Of a DNA stretch of 64,000 bases, positions 10,846-23,000 are shown piece after piece. The notes beneath the pieces were generated by a model. It was not told the DNA's origin, ran no database searches, and saw only the letters and a program-made list of their open reading frames with translations. The position numbers were made by a program, and so were the translations under genes. This DNA comes from Asterochloris sp. CNOR1 (Eukaryota > Chlorophyta > Trebouxiophyceae > Trebouxiales > Trebouxiaceae). Every line of letters begins with the position of its first letter. The stretch's first letter is position 1. The stretch covers positions 1,364,001 to 1,428,000 of the forward strand of contig OZ017749.1 of NCBI GenBank assembly GCA_963969365.1, in the 5' to 3' direction.

Positions 10846-13800
10846 ATGGTCAATGCTGAAATCCATGCAGGACCTCAGAGCACAGTGGTGCTCCCCAAGA
10901 TGAGCGACGATGCATGCCAACTGGCTGCTGAGCTGTGCAAAGAGGGGGCCCTGGCAGGTGTGGAGCCTTCGCTGGCACAGCGGCTGATCCATGCAATGAG
11001 ACAGCGCGATGTTGCAGCTGGGCAACAGCTCATGAGCGCAGGCGCTGCCGCAACAGCAGTCTGGCTGTTGCCACAAGACTCATGCAGTGGTAAGCCTCGG
11101 CATTGTCACCAAGGCTGCCCAGGCCACAAGCAGTGCTTTTGAGAGGAAAGCCTGCCCAGGACCTTATCACGTCTGTGCTGCAGGGCAGGGCCCAGGCCAG
11201 CCTGGCGGTCCCTTGATGCTGCTGGGCTGGCAGGAAGCCCTGACTCAACAGCCTGCTTCAGCCACCATCACTGTTGATGGGCCCACAACAGCACTTGCCA
11301 TCACCCCTTCAGCCTTCCTGCAGCTGCTCAGGGAGACACCTGCCCTGCAACACCACTTTGTGGTGGCAGCAGCTGCCGACTTCAGGCATGCTCAGGCAGC
11401 TCTGCAGGTGAGAGCTACGGCAAAGCTCTGGGCTCAGCAACTGTCCTGGCTGCGGAGGGCTGCCTGGGTGGCCCCGATTGGTACACATCTATGCAATCAG
11501 AGCTTTTCTTGACAGAGGTGGTGTGCTGGTAAGCAGGCCTTGCTGAGCAGCGCCAACCTGGTGGCCACAATCTGCACCACTGTAGCCCAACAATGGCATG
11601 TCTGCAGAATGGCAGTGGTGCCCTGCCGCTCTGGTAGGTGCCACTCTGCTTGGCAGTGCAGGCCACGGCCGCAAACTGAGACGGTCCTGTCTCTCAGCAT
11701 TACATCTGCAGGATGCAGCAGCGCCCTGCCTCCCTGCCTTACAGAACTCTGCATAGCAATGTAAACTTGCTGTTCTCAGGATGCAATGCTGCAGCCCGAC
11801 ATTAGAAGTCTGCAGGACCCTCTCTGCTCCTGGCGCCAACCTTTGGGCAGTGCGGTCCTGCTGGCCACTGGTGGCACCACTGCAAACGCACAATGGCATG
11901 CCTGCAGCAACGCAGCAATGCACATCAGTGCTCTTGGCGCCACCCTGCTGGGCAATGCCGACTTGCTGACCGCAGATTGCACCACTGCAAGCCCACAACG
12001 TCCTGTGTGCAGGAGCGCAGCCGTGCCTTGATGCCATTCTTGGTGCCTGCTCCCTCGTTGGGCATCATAGGCAATTCGTCGCTTGCAAAGCGCCTCAAGA
12101 ACAACATCCTTGCCGCTGCACAGGACCCCGGCAGGTGCAGCATGCTCTGGCCCCTGCTGCTTTGCACATTGAAGACAGGGCAGGTCCGTCATGCATGGGT
12201 GGCCTGCAAAGACGAGCATGATCATGTGCCTGGCGCTGCACACAGGATGCACCTCCTGTCAAGATCTGGCAGCTCTGTGTCCAAGTCAAGCAAGTGGCAC
12301 CAGTGGCTTGGCCTGAAAAGAAGAGCAGGCATTGGAGTGCAGGCCAAATGTACTGCGTTTTCCAGCAGGCTGCAACCTCAAACCCGGATGTCTGCAGGCA
12401 CCCTGTGCTGTTGGTTGGCGAGCCAGGCTTGCAGAAGCGTTCCATTGCAGCGCTTGTGCACTATGCCTCAATAGAGCAGCACAAGCATCCTGTTGTGGGG
12501 CTTGATGCTAACACCATGGGCAAGGACTGCGGGGCTCTTCTGGGACGTGGGGGCCACACCGGGCTGCTGGAGTGGTTGGGGAATGGCACCCTCATCCTCT
12601 CTAACACCCAGCAGGTGAGGGAGCACAAGCTGAGAGCCACCCTGTTGGGCAGAGACTGCGGGACGCTTCTGGCCTGGGGGAGGCTGCTGCCTTGGCTTGG
12701 GGACAGCATGCTTATCCTCTCCAGCACCCAGCAGGTGAGGGAGTGGGGGCTGGAAGCCAACATCTGGGCAGAACTTTGAGGTGCTGCTAGGGGCGCGGGG
12801 ACCATGCCTGGCGCTGCCGGCTTGCCTGGCACGCACTTCTGTCCAACCCCCGACACCTGAGATGGCAGTGTCTGGCTTTCTTTGCGTGTCAGGCACATGA
12901 AGACTGTGGATCCTGTTCATGTGATGCTGCCTATCTGAGAGGCAAACAGCTGTCCAGCTCTGACCAGTGTTTGATAAACTTAGGGGCAGGAGCTGCAGGG
13001 TGCAAGGGCATCCTGCAGCTACATACTGTCAAAGACTCAGCTGGTGAGTTGCAGCCTTTGCTTGAGATGCAAGGTCTCTCTGATGACTAGTGGCCAGCCT
13101 ACAACACAGCCTGAAGGCAGTCTCAGTTTGTACCTAATGTGGGAATTTGTAGCCGTCCCTGGTCCATGTAATCGACCACACATTGGGACAATCCATTTCA
13201 TGATTTGATTGTCGCCTCAGCATGCATCTGTGCATTTGCACTGCCGCCGCAACGCATCAGCTGCAGCTTTGCCAGCTGAATGCTCAATGCTACAGACCGT
13301 TGCCAGCTGGGTGCCTGCTGCTGCAGGCCAAGCCAGAGCTGGTCCTCCTGTTGGGCAACCTACTTCGAGAGAAAGCCCTGCCCAGTGGGCAGCCCTGCCC
13401 GGCCAGATTTGTGTTTACAGCAGAGGCGCCTGTGGAATGGCTGGCTGAGCTGTGCACGGTCATCAAGGCAAGCATCTTGACGATGTCCTGCACTCCTGCC
13501 TGACTTCTCAAGGATCTGCCACTGCAATGTGCTCAAGCTGCCACAGACATAGACAGTAAGAACGCCAAGCCTTCTCCTCCAGACAATGAACCGCAAGGCT
13601 GCCATATACAGCTGCCTTGCTGCGCACACACTGCAAGATGGGGTGGCAGCGCCCTGCATCCCTTCACTGCCTGATTAGATAGACTACACCAGAAGATGTT
13701 CAAGCTCCTGAGAGGGTGTTAAGTTCTGCCACCCGCAGCCGCACTCTGCGATGCCCTCCCAGGTTCATTGCAGGTGCCTCCCCTGCGGGTGAGACCCGGG

Positions 13801-16800
13801 GACGTGCCAGCGCTGCAGAAGCGCTTCCTGAAGAGGGCAGCGCGCAGATTGGGGCATCCCCTGGAGATGACACCAGCAGCTGTCCGGCGCCTGGAGGGCC
13901 ACTCGTTCTATGGCAACATCACGGTAGGCCTTGATCTGCCTGCACAGGCTGGCCTAATAAAAGCCAGTGAGGTCGTAGACCTGCATGGTGCCGCCTGGTA
14001 CTGATACGTGCCAGTCCACACAGGTTTGGCTCATTTCTTGATCCCCTGGACAGAGATAATAGATGAGGGGCAACTGAGTTGTTCACCAAGATCAGCGATG
14101 GTTGCATGGGGCACATGAGCTACATGAGCACACTCAGGATGTAGGCTGGGTAAGCCCAGGGGGTGGCCCCTACACTCAAATTGAACCCCGGGTGTGCTAT
14201 GGCCCTCTCAGGAAAGTCAGGGCTCATCTGGTTCTGGGGGCAAATGAAAAGTGCTCTGGGTCTTGCGGCTGAAGGCATCTGGAAATGTGTTTGACAACAT
14301 CTGCAATGTAGCCAGGGCCTTGGGGCGCCAGGAGCTGCCTTGCAAAGCTCACTGGGGCGGCTTACCCCAGATCTGTCTGAAGTTGGGCATCGTACAGGAG
14401 GGCAGCGCCATGACCAACCCAGACATGTGCACTATACCGAAGGAAAAGAAAACAGCTATTTTGTGGAGAGCGGCTGACATGGCATAAGTTCTTGGCCGGC
14501 AGTGGCACCATTGCACGCCAGCGCTTTGGATGTTCACCTGCCATGCTCTGTCTCCAGTTTCACAGCGCAGCATCTGCGTGTAGAGCTGCCTGCTGGGGGT
14601 CAGCCCTAACTTTCTGGCTTCAGGAGCTAGTACGCCTGTGGCGCTGTCTGTGACTGGCATGGAGTAACCTCACAACTTTGGCAATTGGCTCAATGCTGTA
14701 TTGCCACCTGGGAGGTGCCGTCAAAAGCTTGATGCTCAGCCACACTGTGTCCATCCACCCTTGTGATTGCCAGCCCTTGTTGTGTATCCAGCCCACAGGT
14801 CAGCCTCAGTGCTGCAAGTTGCCTGCAGGAGCTGGAAGCCACTTTGGAGCGTGCGGTGGCACAGGCCAGCCCAGGAGCCACCGAACTGACAGAGGACATG
14901 TTCTGGTTTGCTGGGCCCACCCCTGCCAAAGCACAGCGCACCAACCTATTCGCGCTGCCCTGGCTGAAGGCCGCCCTGCGCAGGTGTGGCGTGCTACAGC
15001 ATGCAGCTGACTGCAGGTTTGTGATGCAGGGAGGGCGGCTCTATCCCCCTCCACTTGGGACATTTGCCATCTTTCCGGGATCAGTGGCGTTTTATGCATG
15101 CCCATGCCCACACTACCAGCCGCAGCAAGACAGTGCTGCAGGACTGCAGCGGTCCTGCCACCCCTTGAAGGCCCTGTCATCCCACAAGCCGGGCAGGCAG
15201 ACGAGCTCTGCGCCAAGGTGGCACAACTGTCCAGGGCTGCCTGACAGCCTTGCCTTCTGCCCATGCAGCGAATGGTGGCCAGAGAAGCTCAACTTCCAGA
15301 TCATTGCCCCTGTCTATGCCCTTACCCTGGCGGTGCTGTTCCTAGGCCCGCAGACAAGGCATGACAATGTGGCGCTGACCGTCTTCTGGGGCTGGTGGTG
15401 GGCTGGCAGCTTCCTGGTCTTCCCCTTTTTGGGAAGGATCTGGTGCTCAAGTGAGGCTGCACAGGCTGCACTCAGGCTGTCTGCTTGACTGTGCAGCACA
15501 GCGCAGTGTACACCCCTCCGCGGGTGTGCCGCCAGGACGCTTTGCTTGAGGCACAGAGGCCCTTCTTTCTATTGGGGACGTTGTGCTCGATGCTTCTGAG
15601 CGCATGTCAGTACAGGTGCTGGAGCTGTCTTGCTTCGTCGTCCAGTTTGCTTGATAGCATGCGCTGTACACGTGGCTGGGCCTGGCTCTGCACTACTCGT
15701 GCCTGCAAGTGCATGTCCAATCAGTGCAAGGCGCCATCTCTGTCCCATTTACAGGGAATTTGTAGGGCCCTAATCTCACATGGGACATTTCACTTGAAGT
15801 GTTGTCTGAGCAATTGCAACGGCATGTTTCATAGACAGCCATCCCTGCAGGCAGCTGCCTACCTTATGCATTTCTCTTAGTCTGCAGTCGGACTGGGCTT
15901 TTTCAAGCCGCCACTGCACTCAATGGAAGGGAATCTGTTGCTGAGCCGGCCTGAGCCCACAGATTGCAGGTGCTGCCCACCTGCTGGAAGCATCTAGGTC
16001 ACTCACCCGAGGGTTCGGCCGCCTTTGTACCCAGATGCTTTGGACTCGGCCCAAGCCCCTGAAGCGAGCTTGCTACTGTATGGGTGCTGCAGTCTGCCCC
16101 TTCATGATCTATGGAGAGATTGTGCAGCGCTGGCGCCTTGCTCAGGGAGCAGTGCTGCGGAAGTGGCCCCGTGCACAAGGTCAGTAATGCTACAATTCCT
16201 GGCTTTGCCCTCAATGCATGATGATCAGAGGCACATTATTGGCAGCCTGCATCTGCATTTGGGACCCGCTGCTGTTGTGTGCGGTGCTGCACATGATACC
16301 TGGATGGCAGCCTGCCGCTGCCCAATTGATTTTTGCTTCACATGCCTGTGTCCTGCGCTGGGCTGGGTGTCTACCATCCCAGGCACAACAAGCAGAGGTG
16401 CTGCTGCTTGTGCCAGCATGCTAATGTCCTTCCGCTGTGCCACCTGCAGTGGAGCAGTGGGGCCCCTGGTTCCTGGTCTCCCTGTTTGCTGGCATTCTAG
16501 TGTGGGAAGAGGTGTGGCACCTGCCAGACAGCGCCGCTCTCAGCGCGTGGCTGCTGCTGCTTATCACTGCGGGCGCTGTGAGTTGCTCGTGGTGAGTGTA
16601 CTGGCTGGGCGTGAGAGAGGTGTCAAGCTGCATGGCTGCAGTCCGCCGCCTGCTTGTTGTCCTAGCAGGTCAGCAATGCTCTCCCACAGCTCCAGCAGTG
16701 GTGGGGAGCAGGAGCTGCGGATAGGGCCCCAGTCACCTTCTTAGATGTGACAGTCAGGCTGGTTAGGAGCTGTCTGCTTGCTGCGCTGTTTTGGTTGCAG

Positions 16801-19623
16801 CAGGTGTGGAAGGAATTGCTGGCCTGCTGTGACGGACAGGTCAAACTGCAAGGCAACACTCTGCCAGCTGGACCTGCGTGCTGATTGTTGTGAGCTCGCA
16901 AGGTCAAGCTTCTGGCCAGCAGGGATCCTCTTGGTGCCAGTCCTGCAGTGTCCCCATGAAGTTGTTGTGTGAGGCAGAGGCCAGCAGCCTGACGCCCTGT
17001 TGCAGCTGCATGGACACAGGGCCCTGCACCCTTGACAGGCAGAGCTGCGCGCTCAAGACAAACCGCTGCTGCTCTACTTGCAGGGTTTTCGAACGCAGAC
17101 TCTGGTGCCGCTTCCTGTGTCCCATTGGGGGCATGAATGGCATGTTTGCCAAGCTGGCCATGACAGAGGTGCGGGCCTCGCGGGGCGTCTGCGCAGGTGC
17201 GCGTGTGGTGCTGCTGAGTAAGTGGCCCTAGAGCTGCCAATCCTAGATTTGGGGTGGTGGTGAACTGAATCAGGTTCAGCTCCGAGTTTCCTGAGCCCTT
17301 CCTGGTTAGAAGCAAATGAGCACGGGCCATTCTCCAACAGAAAGAGCATGGCGCACCAAGGATCAGATCAGATCTGAGTGGAGCAGCTCTACTGTCCAAC
17401 CAGGCCTGACTCTCTAGCATGCTCCCTGGAAGGCACATTTCCCTGTTTTGTAATAGTGTTGTGGCTGGTCTGACGACGGTGGGTGAACCTGGCCGCCTAG
17501 CATGGAGCGTTGCAGCAAGCATCACTGCAAACCTGCATGTGCAATTGAGAGGAAACATGTTGCCGTTTATAGATAGTCGATAGTAGCTACTGCCAACTGT
17601 TAGATGCACCTTGTTGTTTTTTGCAGGCAACTGCAGCACGTACCACTGCCTCAAGGGTGGCCCAGCAGAGCCACCAGAGGGGCTGGCGACATCTGGCTGC
17701 CCCCTGCACAGCCACCCTGCCCAGCTGACAGACAACAAGGACTGCACCTTGTGCATGACCTGCGTGAAGGCTTGCCCCCACCAGAGGTAGGTCTTTGAGA
17801 CCAGCGTGAAGCTTCCTGCACTGCTTAAGTACTGCACAGCGCCTGCTTTGGGCTGAAAGCTAGTTGTATGGCTATTCGGCAGCATGCAGAGCAGCTGCTG
17901 CCGCAGAGGGTCATGTGCTGCCTGGGACATCCACTGCTTTGCGGGAGGTGCATGCAATGTACGGCGTATGATCAGGTGTTCAAAACAGACTACAATGTGC
18001 TCTTGCTGCAAATGGTGCAGCCTGCTCCACCTGCGCGCAGGGAATACTTTACAGGCTGCGGCTGTGCTGGCTGGTGGCTGCAAGCTGCCGAGTTTCTGCT
18101 GCAGTGTGGGGCTGTATCTGCGGCCGCTGGGCACAGATCTGTGGAGCGGACGAGCAGGCACAGCTTCTGAGCTCAGCCTGATGTTTCTCCTCTTGGGAGC
18201 AGGTGGGAGCCTCACGCATGCAGGGCAGCAGGGGTCTGCATGCGAGTCCAGAGGCTTGTCCCTTCAGCGTCTGCAGAAGCTGCATGTGACTGTGCGACCA
18301 CTGCCTTGAACCAGCCATGCTGCTGCTGTCTTGTCAGCTTATGTATCTCAGGTCCTGCTGCTAAGCCCCACCTGATCACCCCCCCCATGCCCCCCCTCTG
18401 CACGTGTAAGGTCCTTATTGGCCGGTTGCCAGATCCCCCTCAGAGGCTCCACTGTGCAGCTGCCTGCATGTGGTAGTATCCCTCCTGTCCCCTGCATTGT
18501 TCAACTGCCTGCCATGCCATAAGAATGCTCAAGGTGGCACAATGACCATTGAACTGCCTTGCAGAAAGGCCTTTCTGGACTGTGGCCCCCAGCGCCATGA
18601 TTATTCGCTACTTTCCCCTCTTAACGCTGATGCAGACCTCATGGCCCTGCAGTGGGGGCTCACTGCGCACCAGCCATCCTGAAGCAGGTTGGTGCTGACC
18701 CCCTGCTGGTGACTCAGCAGGGCAGCCACCTGGCAACCACAGCTGTGCTGCTGGTCGGACCGGGGCTGGCCCTGTGGGCCATGGATGCTGCAACGCGCAG
18801 ACTGCTGGGTAAGCGCATCCTGCAGAGGCTTTGCAGACATGTTGCACTGGCAGGTGTGCTACCCCCGGTGCTGCATGTCACAGCGGTCATCATGGCCACA
18901 TGGGTCAAAGGGATTCCTGCGTGTGGCCTGGCCCAGTCAAAAAAACCACAATACGCCGGGGCTTCTTCCCATGATGCAGCTGCCTAAGCATGCAATGCCA
19001 GCTGAGATGCCAGCAGTCCGTTCCATCATGCTTGCTGGTGGGCAGCACACATGTTTGCTGTCATGCAGGAACTCCACCGGCGCCATTTCTGAAGCTGGCC
19101 TACTCATACATGCCCCTTGTCTGGGCTATCAGCTTGGCGTACTGGCTGGGCATCTCCCTGTCAGAGAGCGGGACCTTGTTACCAGTGAGGCTTCTGCCTT
19201 GTACATAGCAAGGCTGAGCTGCACTGGACTGCAGCAGGCCTGTACACGTGCTTGCACAACATGTGTCATGACCTTACACAGCGAGAGCTGCTCCTGCAGC
19301 ATGGTGCATGTTGTTCCTGCATTGCTTACATGCATCGCATACACACCCACTTTGACAATGCTGCACATCATGAGCTCTGCCATGCTGTTGTCATGCAGGC
19401 TACAGCTCGCACAGTGGGGCTTGGAGGGTTGGCCAGCTGGCTCCCATCAGTCCAGGCAGAACCCCACGTGGCCTCATTTGTGCGCCACAGCGTGCTGCTG
19501 GGAGGCTTTGTGCCCAGTGTGGTGCTCCTGCGACGACTGGGCGCAGCGACCTGGGCAAACCTGGTACCTCACGCAGCTGCCATGTCTCTGTGCACTGCAG
19601 AGATGTGGTGGCTTATACCTTGA
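10846..19623 (+). CDS. Fusion protein: CNB-like domain + sigma-54-activator-type AAA+ + NapH-like membrane 4Fe-4S domain
   Basis: Exons placed by frame and splice sites: 10846-11089, 11184-11407, 12013-12134, 12397-12614, 13327-13467, 13774-13923, 14829-14983, 15269-15450, 16093-16179, 16450-16591, 17084-17196, 17627-17786, 18105-18202, further exons to about 19182, and 19399-19623. Residues 1-150 resemble a cyclic-nucleotide-binding fold. The AAA+ part has a Walker A (GEPGLQKR), GLLEWLGNGTLILSN in the Walker B area, and VPPLRVRPGDVPALQKRFL, LEGHSFYGNI and ELEATLERAV, as in bacterial enhancer-binding proteins. The usual GAFTGA sigma-54 loop is absent. The C-terminal half is membrane-bound: NFQIIAPVYALTLAVLFLGP, FWGWWW, WCSICPFMIYGEIVQ, ERRLWCRFLCPIGGMNG, then a 4Fe-4S motif CTLCMTCVKACPH. 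Proteins with this order are, as far as I recall, cyanobacterial, so an origin by endosymbiotic transfer and a plastid membrane location are inferences. Intron 13468-13773 uses a GC donor. Confidence 0.8.
11516..12012 (+). repeat. Five-copy acceptor-spanning tandem repeat (period about 100 bp)
   Basis: Almost the entire intron 11408-12012 is made of degenerate units, each ending in an acceptor-like TGCAG followed by echoes of the next exon start. Acceptor points fall at 11607, 11711, 11814, 11907 and the genuine 12012, so spacings are 104, 103, 93 and 105 bp. GCACCACTG precedes the acceptor at 11574, 11874 and 11979. GGCGCCAAC or GGCGCCACC opens units at 11832 and 11937. The last two units and the unit at 11574 are clear; the two in between are more decayed. 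Confidence 0.75.
12512..12860 (+). repeat. 120-bp tandem duplication of an AAA+ exon with its donor
   Basis: The exon segment 12515-12614 with its donor (CAGCAG|GTGAGGGAG) is followed at once by a diverged copy ending in the same donor context at 12734/12735, 120 bp later. The copy keeps TGCGGGACGCTTCTGG, TGGGGACAGCATGCTTATCC and CACCCAGCAGGTGAGGGAG. A third, weaker copy ends near 12855. Only the first copy fits the protein family; the others lie in the intron. Confidence 0.8.
13468..13773 (+). other. GC-AG intron
   Basis: The exon ends with the codons for CTVIK and the next opens VPPLRVRPGD, which is contiguous in the protein family. The intron therefore starts GCAAGC rather than GT and ends TGCAG. 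AG|GCAAG is the known consensus of U2-type GC-AG introns. Confidence 0.75.
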
Positions 19624-20039
19624 CAGCAACCTGCAACCCCCTGCACTGAAAGCCCTGCGCCTTGGATAGATTTCGACTTTGTGATCTGCTTGTCCTGGAG
19701 GCACTCTCAAAGGGTGCCACTAACCCCCATGTTTTTGTCATCGTGCTGTACAGTGCCCAATCTGTCTCCTGCCCTTCAATATATGCCTGCACCCATTTCA
19801 GTCTGCAAGTCTGCAACTTTTGATCAAACATTCTGACCTCGCGTACCATCGTACCTCTGCCACATGCTGAGTTCTGGCACTGCGATTCAATGATTCATGA
19901 GCCAGCTTCTTCCTGCACCAGGAGACCGAAATAACGAATACAAACATTATGCCCAGGCTTGCGCAGGTGGACTGCCACCCATCAGATAGGAGCCTGTGGG
20001 GTTCTTCAGGGGACTTACAGCCAAAGAGAGCGTGCCGCG
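19624..20039. other. Intergenic, 5' flank of UXS
   Basis: No gene seen. It holds the 3' flank of the AAA+/FeS gene and the upstream region of UXS, including an AT-richer stretch at 19920-19950 about 100 bp before the UXS start. Confidence 0.4.
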
Positions 20040-23000
20040 ATGAACAAAGTGCCCAGTGCAGATGGACTGGAGCGCCCGGTGAGCCTCGATCTGCAGTGCG
20101 TCTTGGCAGTTGTGGATCCATATTGCAACTGAACTGCTGTGTCTTGCCGTTTGCTCCGCCTGTCTTGCTGTCAGCTGCCACGACATCTGGCGCTCTGCAG
20201 GCAAAGCAAGCATCCATGCAGCAGGGCAACCACCCTGCCACACCTGTGAAGACCAAGCCTCGCATCGAACGTAACCGCGTCCTGGTGACTGGAGGCGCAG
20301 GATTTGTTGGCAGCCACCTATGCACCTTCCTTGTGGAGCGTGGTGACCATGTGTGCAGCTTGCCCGTGGCCATTTCCCTGCTTGGAGGGGTCAGAACCTG
20401 ACTCACATAACGCTTGTTGGCCTGGCGATATTGCTTGCCAAGACACCCCTTCAAAGCTCGGGCTAGTCTGTCTGCATAGGCAGCCCGTCAGGTAGAGCTC
20501 GGCACTGGGCAGGGTCCCTACCCACAGCTGCCTGCGGGGCTCTGTGCCCCAGCCACTGGTGTGCCTGATGGTAGCACCCTCAGGTGCCTGACCCTTGGCA
20601 CCTGATCCTTGGCAGCAACAGGTCCATGCAGAGGGGCCCGGACACGCACTTCTGCAGAGGCTTCCCATGCTCCTGCATGAAGGCCCTACTCACATCTTTG
20701 CGCTCTATAGCCTGATAGCGCAGGTGATCTGCCTGGTGGGCTGGAGCAGGGATGGGCTGCAGCCTGTGGTGTCAGGCACAATGGGGCGCTCACACCTGAT
20801 CTCAGCTGGGATCTCAGTTGTCTGGCTGCGCAGTTGATCTGCTTGGCAGGACTTGGTGGCACAGGGCTTGGAACCTCAGCCAGGCCCACGAGAGGTAGGG
20901 CAAGAGCGGCCAGGAGTCAAAGCTCAGCCCTTCACTTGACGAGGCTCGAATCGCTGCTTGGCTTGTGGTGCAGGTCATCTGCCTGGACAATTTCTTCACG
21001 GGCTGCAAGGAGAATGTGTTGCACCTCATTGGCAAGTCCAATTTTGAAATGGTGCGCCATGACATCACAGAGCGCATTCTGCTGGAGGTGGACCAGATCT
21101 ACCACCTCGCCTGCCCAGCCTCGCCCATCCACTACAAGTGAGCAGGCTTCATGACGCAGCAGGACTAGGAGTAGGCACGCGGCCCCAAACATGTTGACAG
21201 CCTGGGCGCCCTCACCTGAGGCAGGACATATATATCCATCCCAGGCTGGGCTGTGTTATCTGATGCATCTCGCCTTTCAGCAAGCCATGCTCTCCACATC
21301 AACGCTGCAAGAGAAGCTCTTTCTTAATGCCATGTTTGCCTGTCTTTGGGACTCCTCCAGGGCCATCGAGGCCTGTCACCAAACAGGTGGCTCGCACTGT
21401 CCCGACACGCGCCAGAACCAATGGCAGGCACTGTCCTTCACCAGCCAGAACCTGCCTGCCAATGCTGCGGCGCTTGCTGCAGATTCAAGCACACGAAGAC
21501 TTGTACTGTGCAGCAGTGCAAGGCGGCTGTAAATGGCCATCAGCCATCTACGTTGCTGGGTGGGCCTGCTGCAGGTACAACCCCATCAAGACAATCAAGA
21601 CTAGTTTCCTGGGCACTATGAACATGCTGGGCCTGGCCAAGCGCACCGGGGCACGGTTCCTCATCAGCTCCACATCTGAGGTCGGCAAGAGTTCTTTTGG
21701 TGATCTGCTGTTACTAGCGAGGAAGCTTGCAAGTTTGCTGGCCGCTTATCAGCTCCACCGCTAAGGAAGGCTAAGATGTCTGGGGACGACCACAAAGAAT
21801 TAGCCAGATTTGTGTCGCACCTGGCAATGCTTGCTCTACATCTTGACAGTGGAAACCCTGCTGACAACAGTGGGGTGCCGAGGCAGTGCAGCTTCTTATC
21901 AGCTCCACCAGCAGTGTCAGCTGTGATTTAGAGGCATGTTGTGGGGTGAGCAACACATGGATTTGGACCTGGCTGTTGACGAGGAGCAGTTGGTATGACA
22001 GTGCTGTCGCCTCGTGAGACCCATGAACTCTGTCAGGGTGATCAGGTCGTCCTGCAAAGGTCTTGCTTTTGACAGTGGTATCCCTGGCGTGAGCAGCAAC
22101 GTGCTTCAAGACTGTGCTTTCCATCAGCTCGCTTATCTGGCTTGTTCAGCAGTCTTACCCAATGTGCGTGGACAAGTGAGGTGCTGTGTAAGTGGCTTGC
22201 TCATCTGCTCCACCAGGCAGGTCAGCAGGCAGGGCTGCCCATGACAAACATACCAACACCATGGCCAGCACCTGCCTTTTGCAGCTGATGGCTGCTGTGC
22301 CCACTCAAACCTGCTGCTGTGCCTGCTGAACCTGCTGCTGGGATATGGTGCAGCCTGGGTGGGCACAGCCTGCAAGGCAGGGCTGAACCTGCAAGGCAGG
22401 GTTGCTGCTATCCCACTGGAGGTACACCACTCCAGCTTGCCTAGACCTGACCAGCACTATCCCCATACAGCCTGCAGCTCTGCATAACAATGCGGCCTCT
22501 GACAAGGTGTACAATAAGCACCTGAGGCCTGCTGCCCTGAGCTGTCCTGGTTGAGTTGTGAGGTGAGCTCACTTTCCACTGCCAACTATTGCAGGTGCAT
22601 GGCAACCCATTGCATGACCCTGTGATTGAGGAGTCTCCCGTACAAGGTACATCTCAGACTGCAGTTGCAGTTGCTGAGTGGCCCTTGCCCAATCTGCAGG
22701 TCTACGGCGACCCTCTACAGCACCCTCAGACTGAGAACTATTGGGGTAATGTCAACCCGATTGGCGAGCGCAGCTGCTACGACGAGGGCAAGCGCGCTGC
22801 AGAGTGCCTGGCCTTTGATTACCAGCGCGAACACAACTTGGAGGTGAGACACCGCATGCTTTGCCCCTCCCTTGTGGGAGCGGCCGCAGCGTGGGGATGC
22901 AGCAGTGTTACGGCCTTCGACATGCAGCGCAAATGCAACCTTGGAGACTAATGGTGCTCAACCTCAAGACACCCCTCCCACCTAGGCAATGCTCTGATTG

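Noticed and set aside
16662-18215. Longest open frame in the window (517 codons, minus strand)
   Set aside because: It lies opposite the NapH-like exons of the plus-strand gene, has no recognisable domain and a Cys/Ser/His-rich chance composition. The plus-strand exons have clear motifs and matching phases.
10846-19623. AAA+/FeS gene as bacterial contamination
   Set aside because: It is split by more than a dozen spliceosomal introns in the same style as its neighbours and lies between typical eukaryotic genes.
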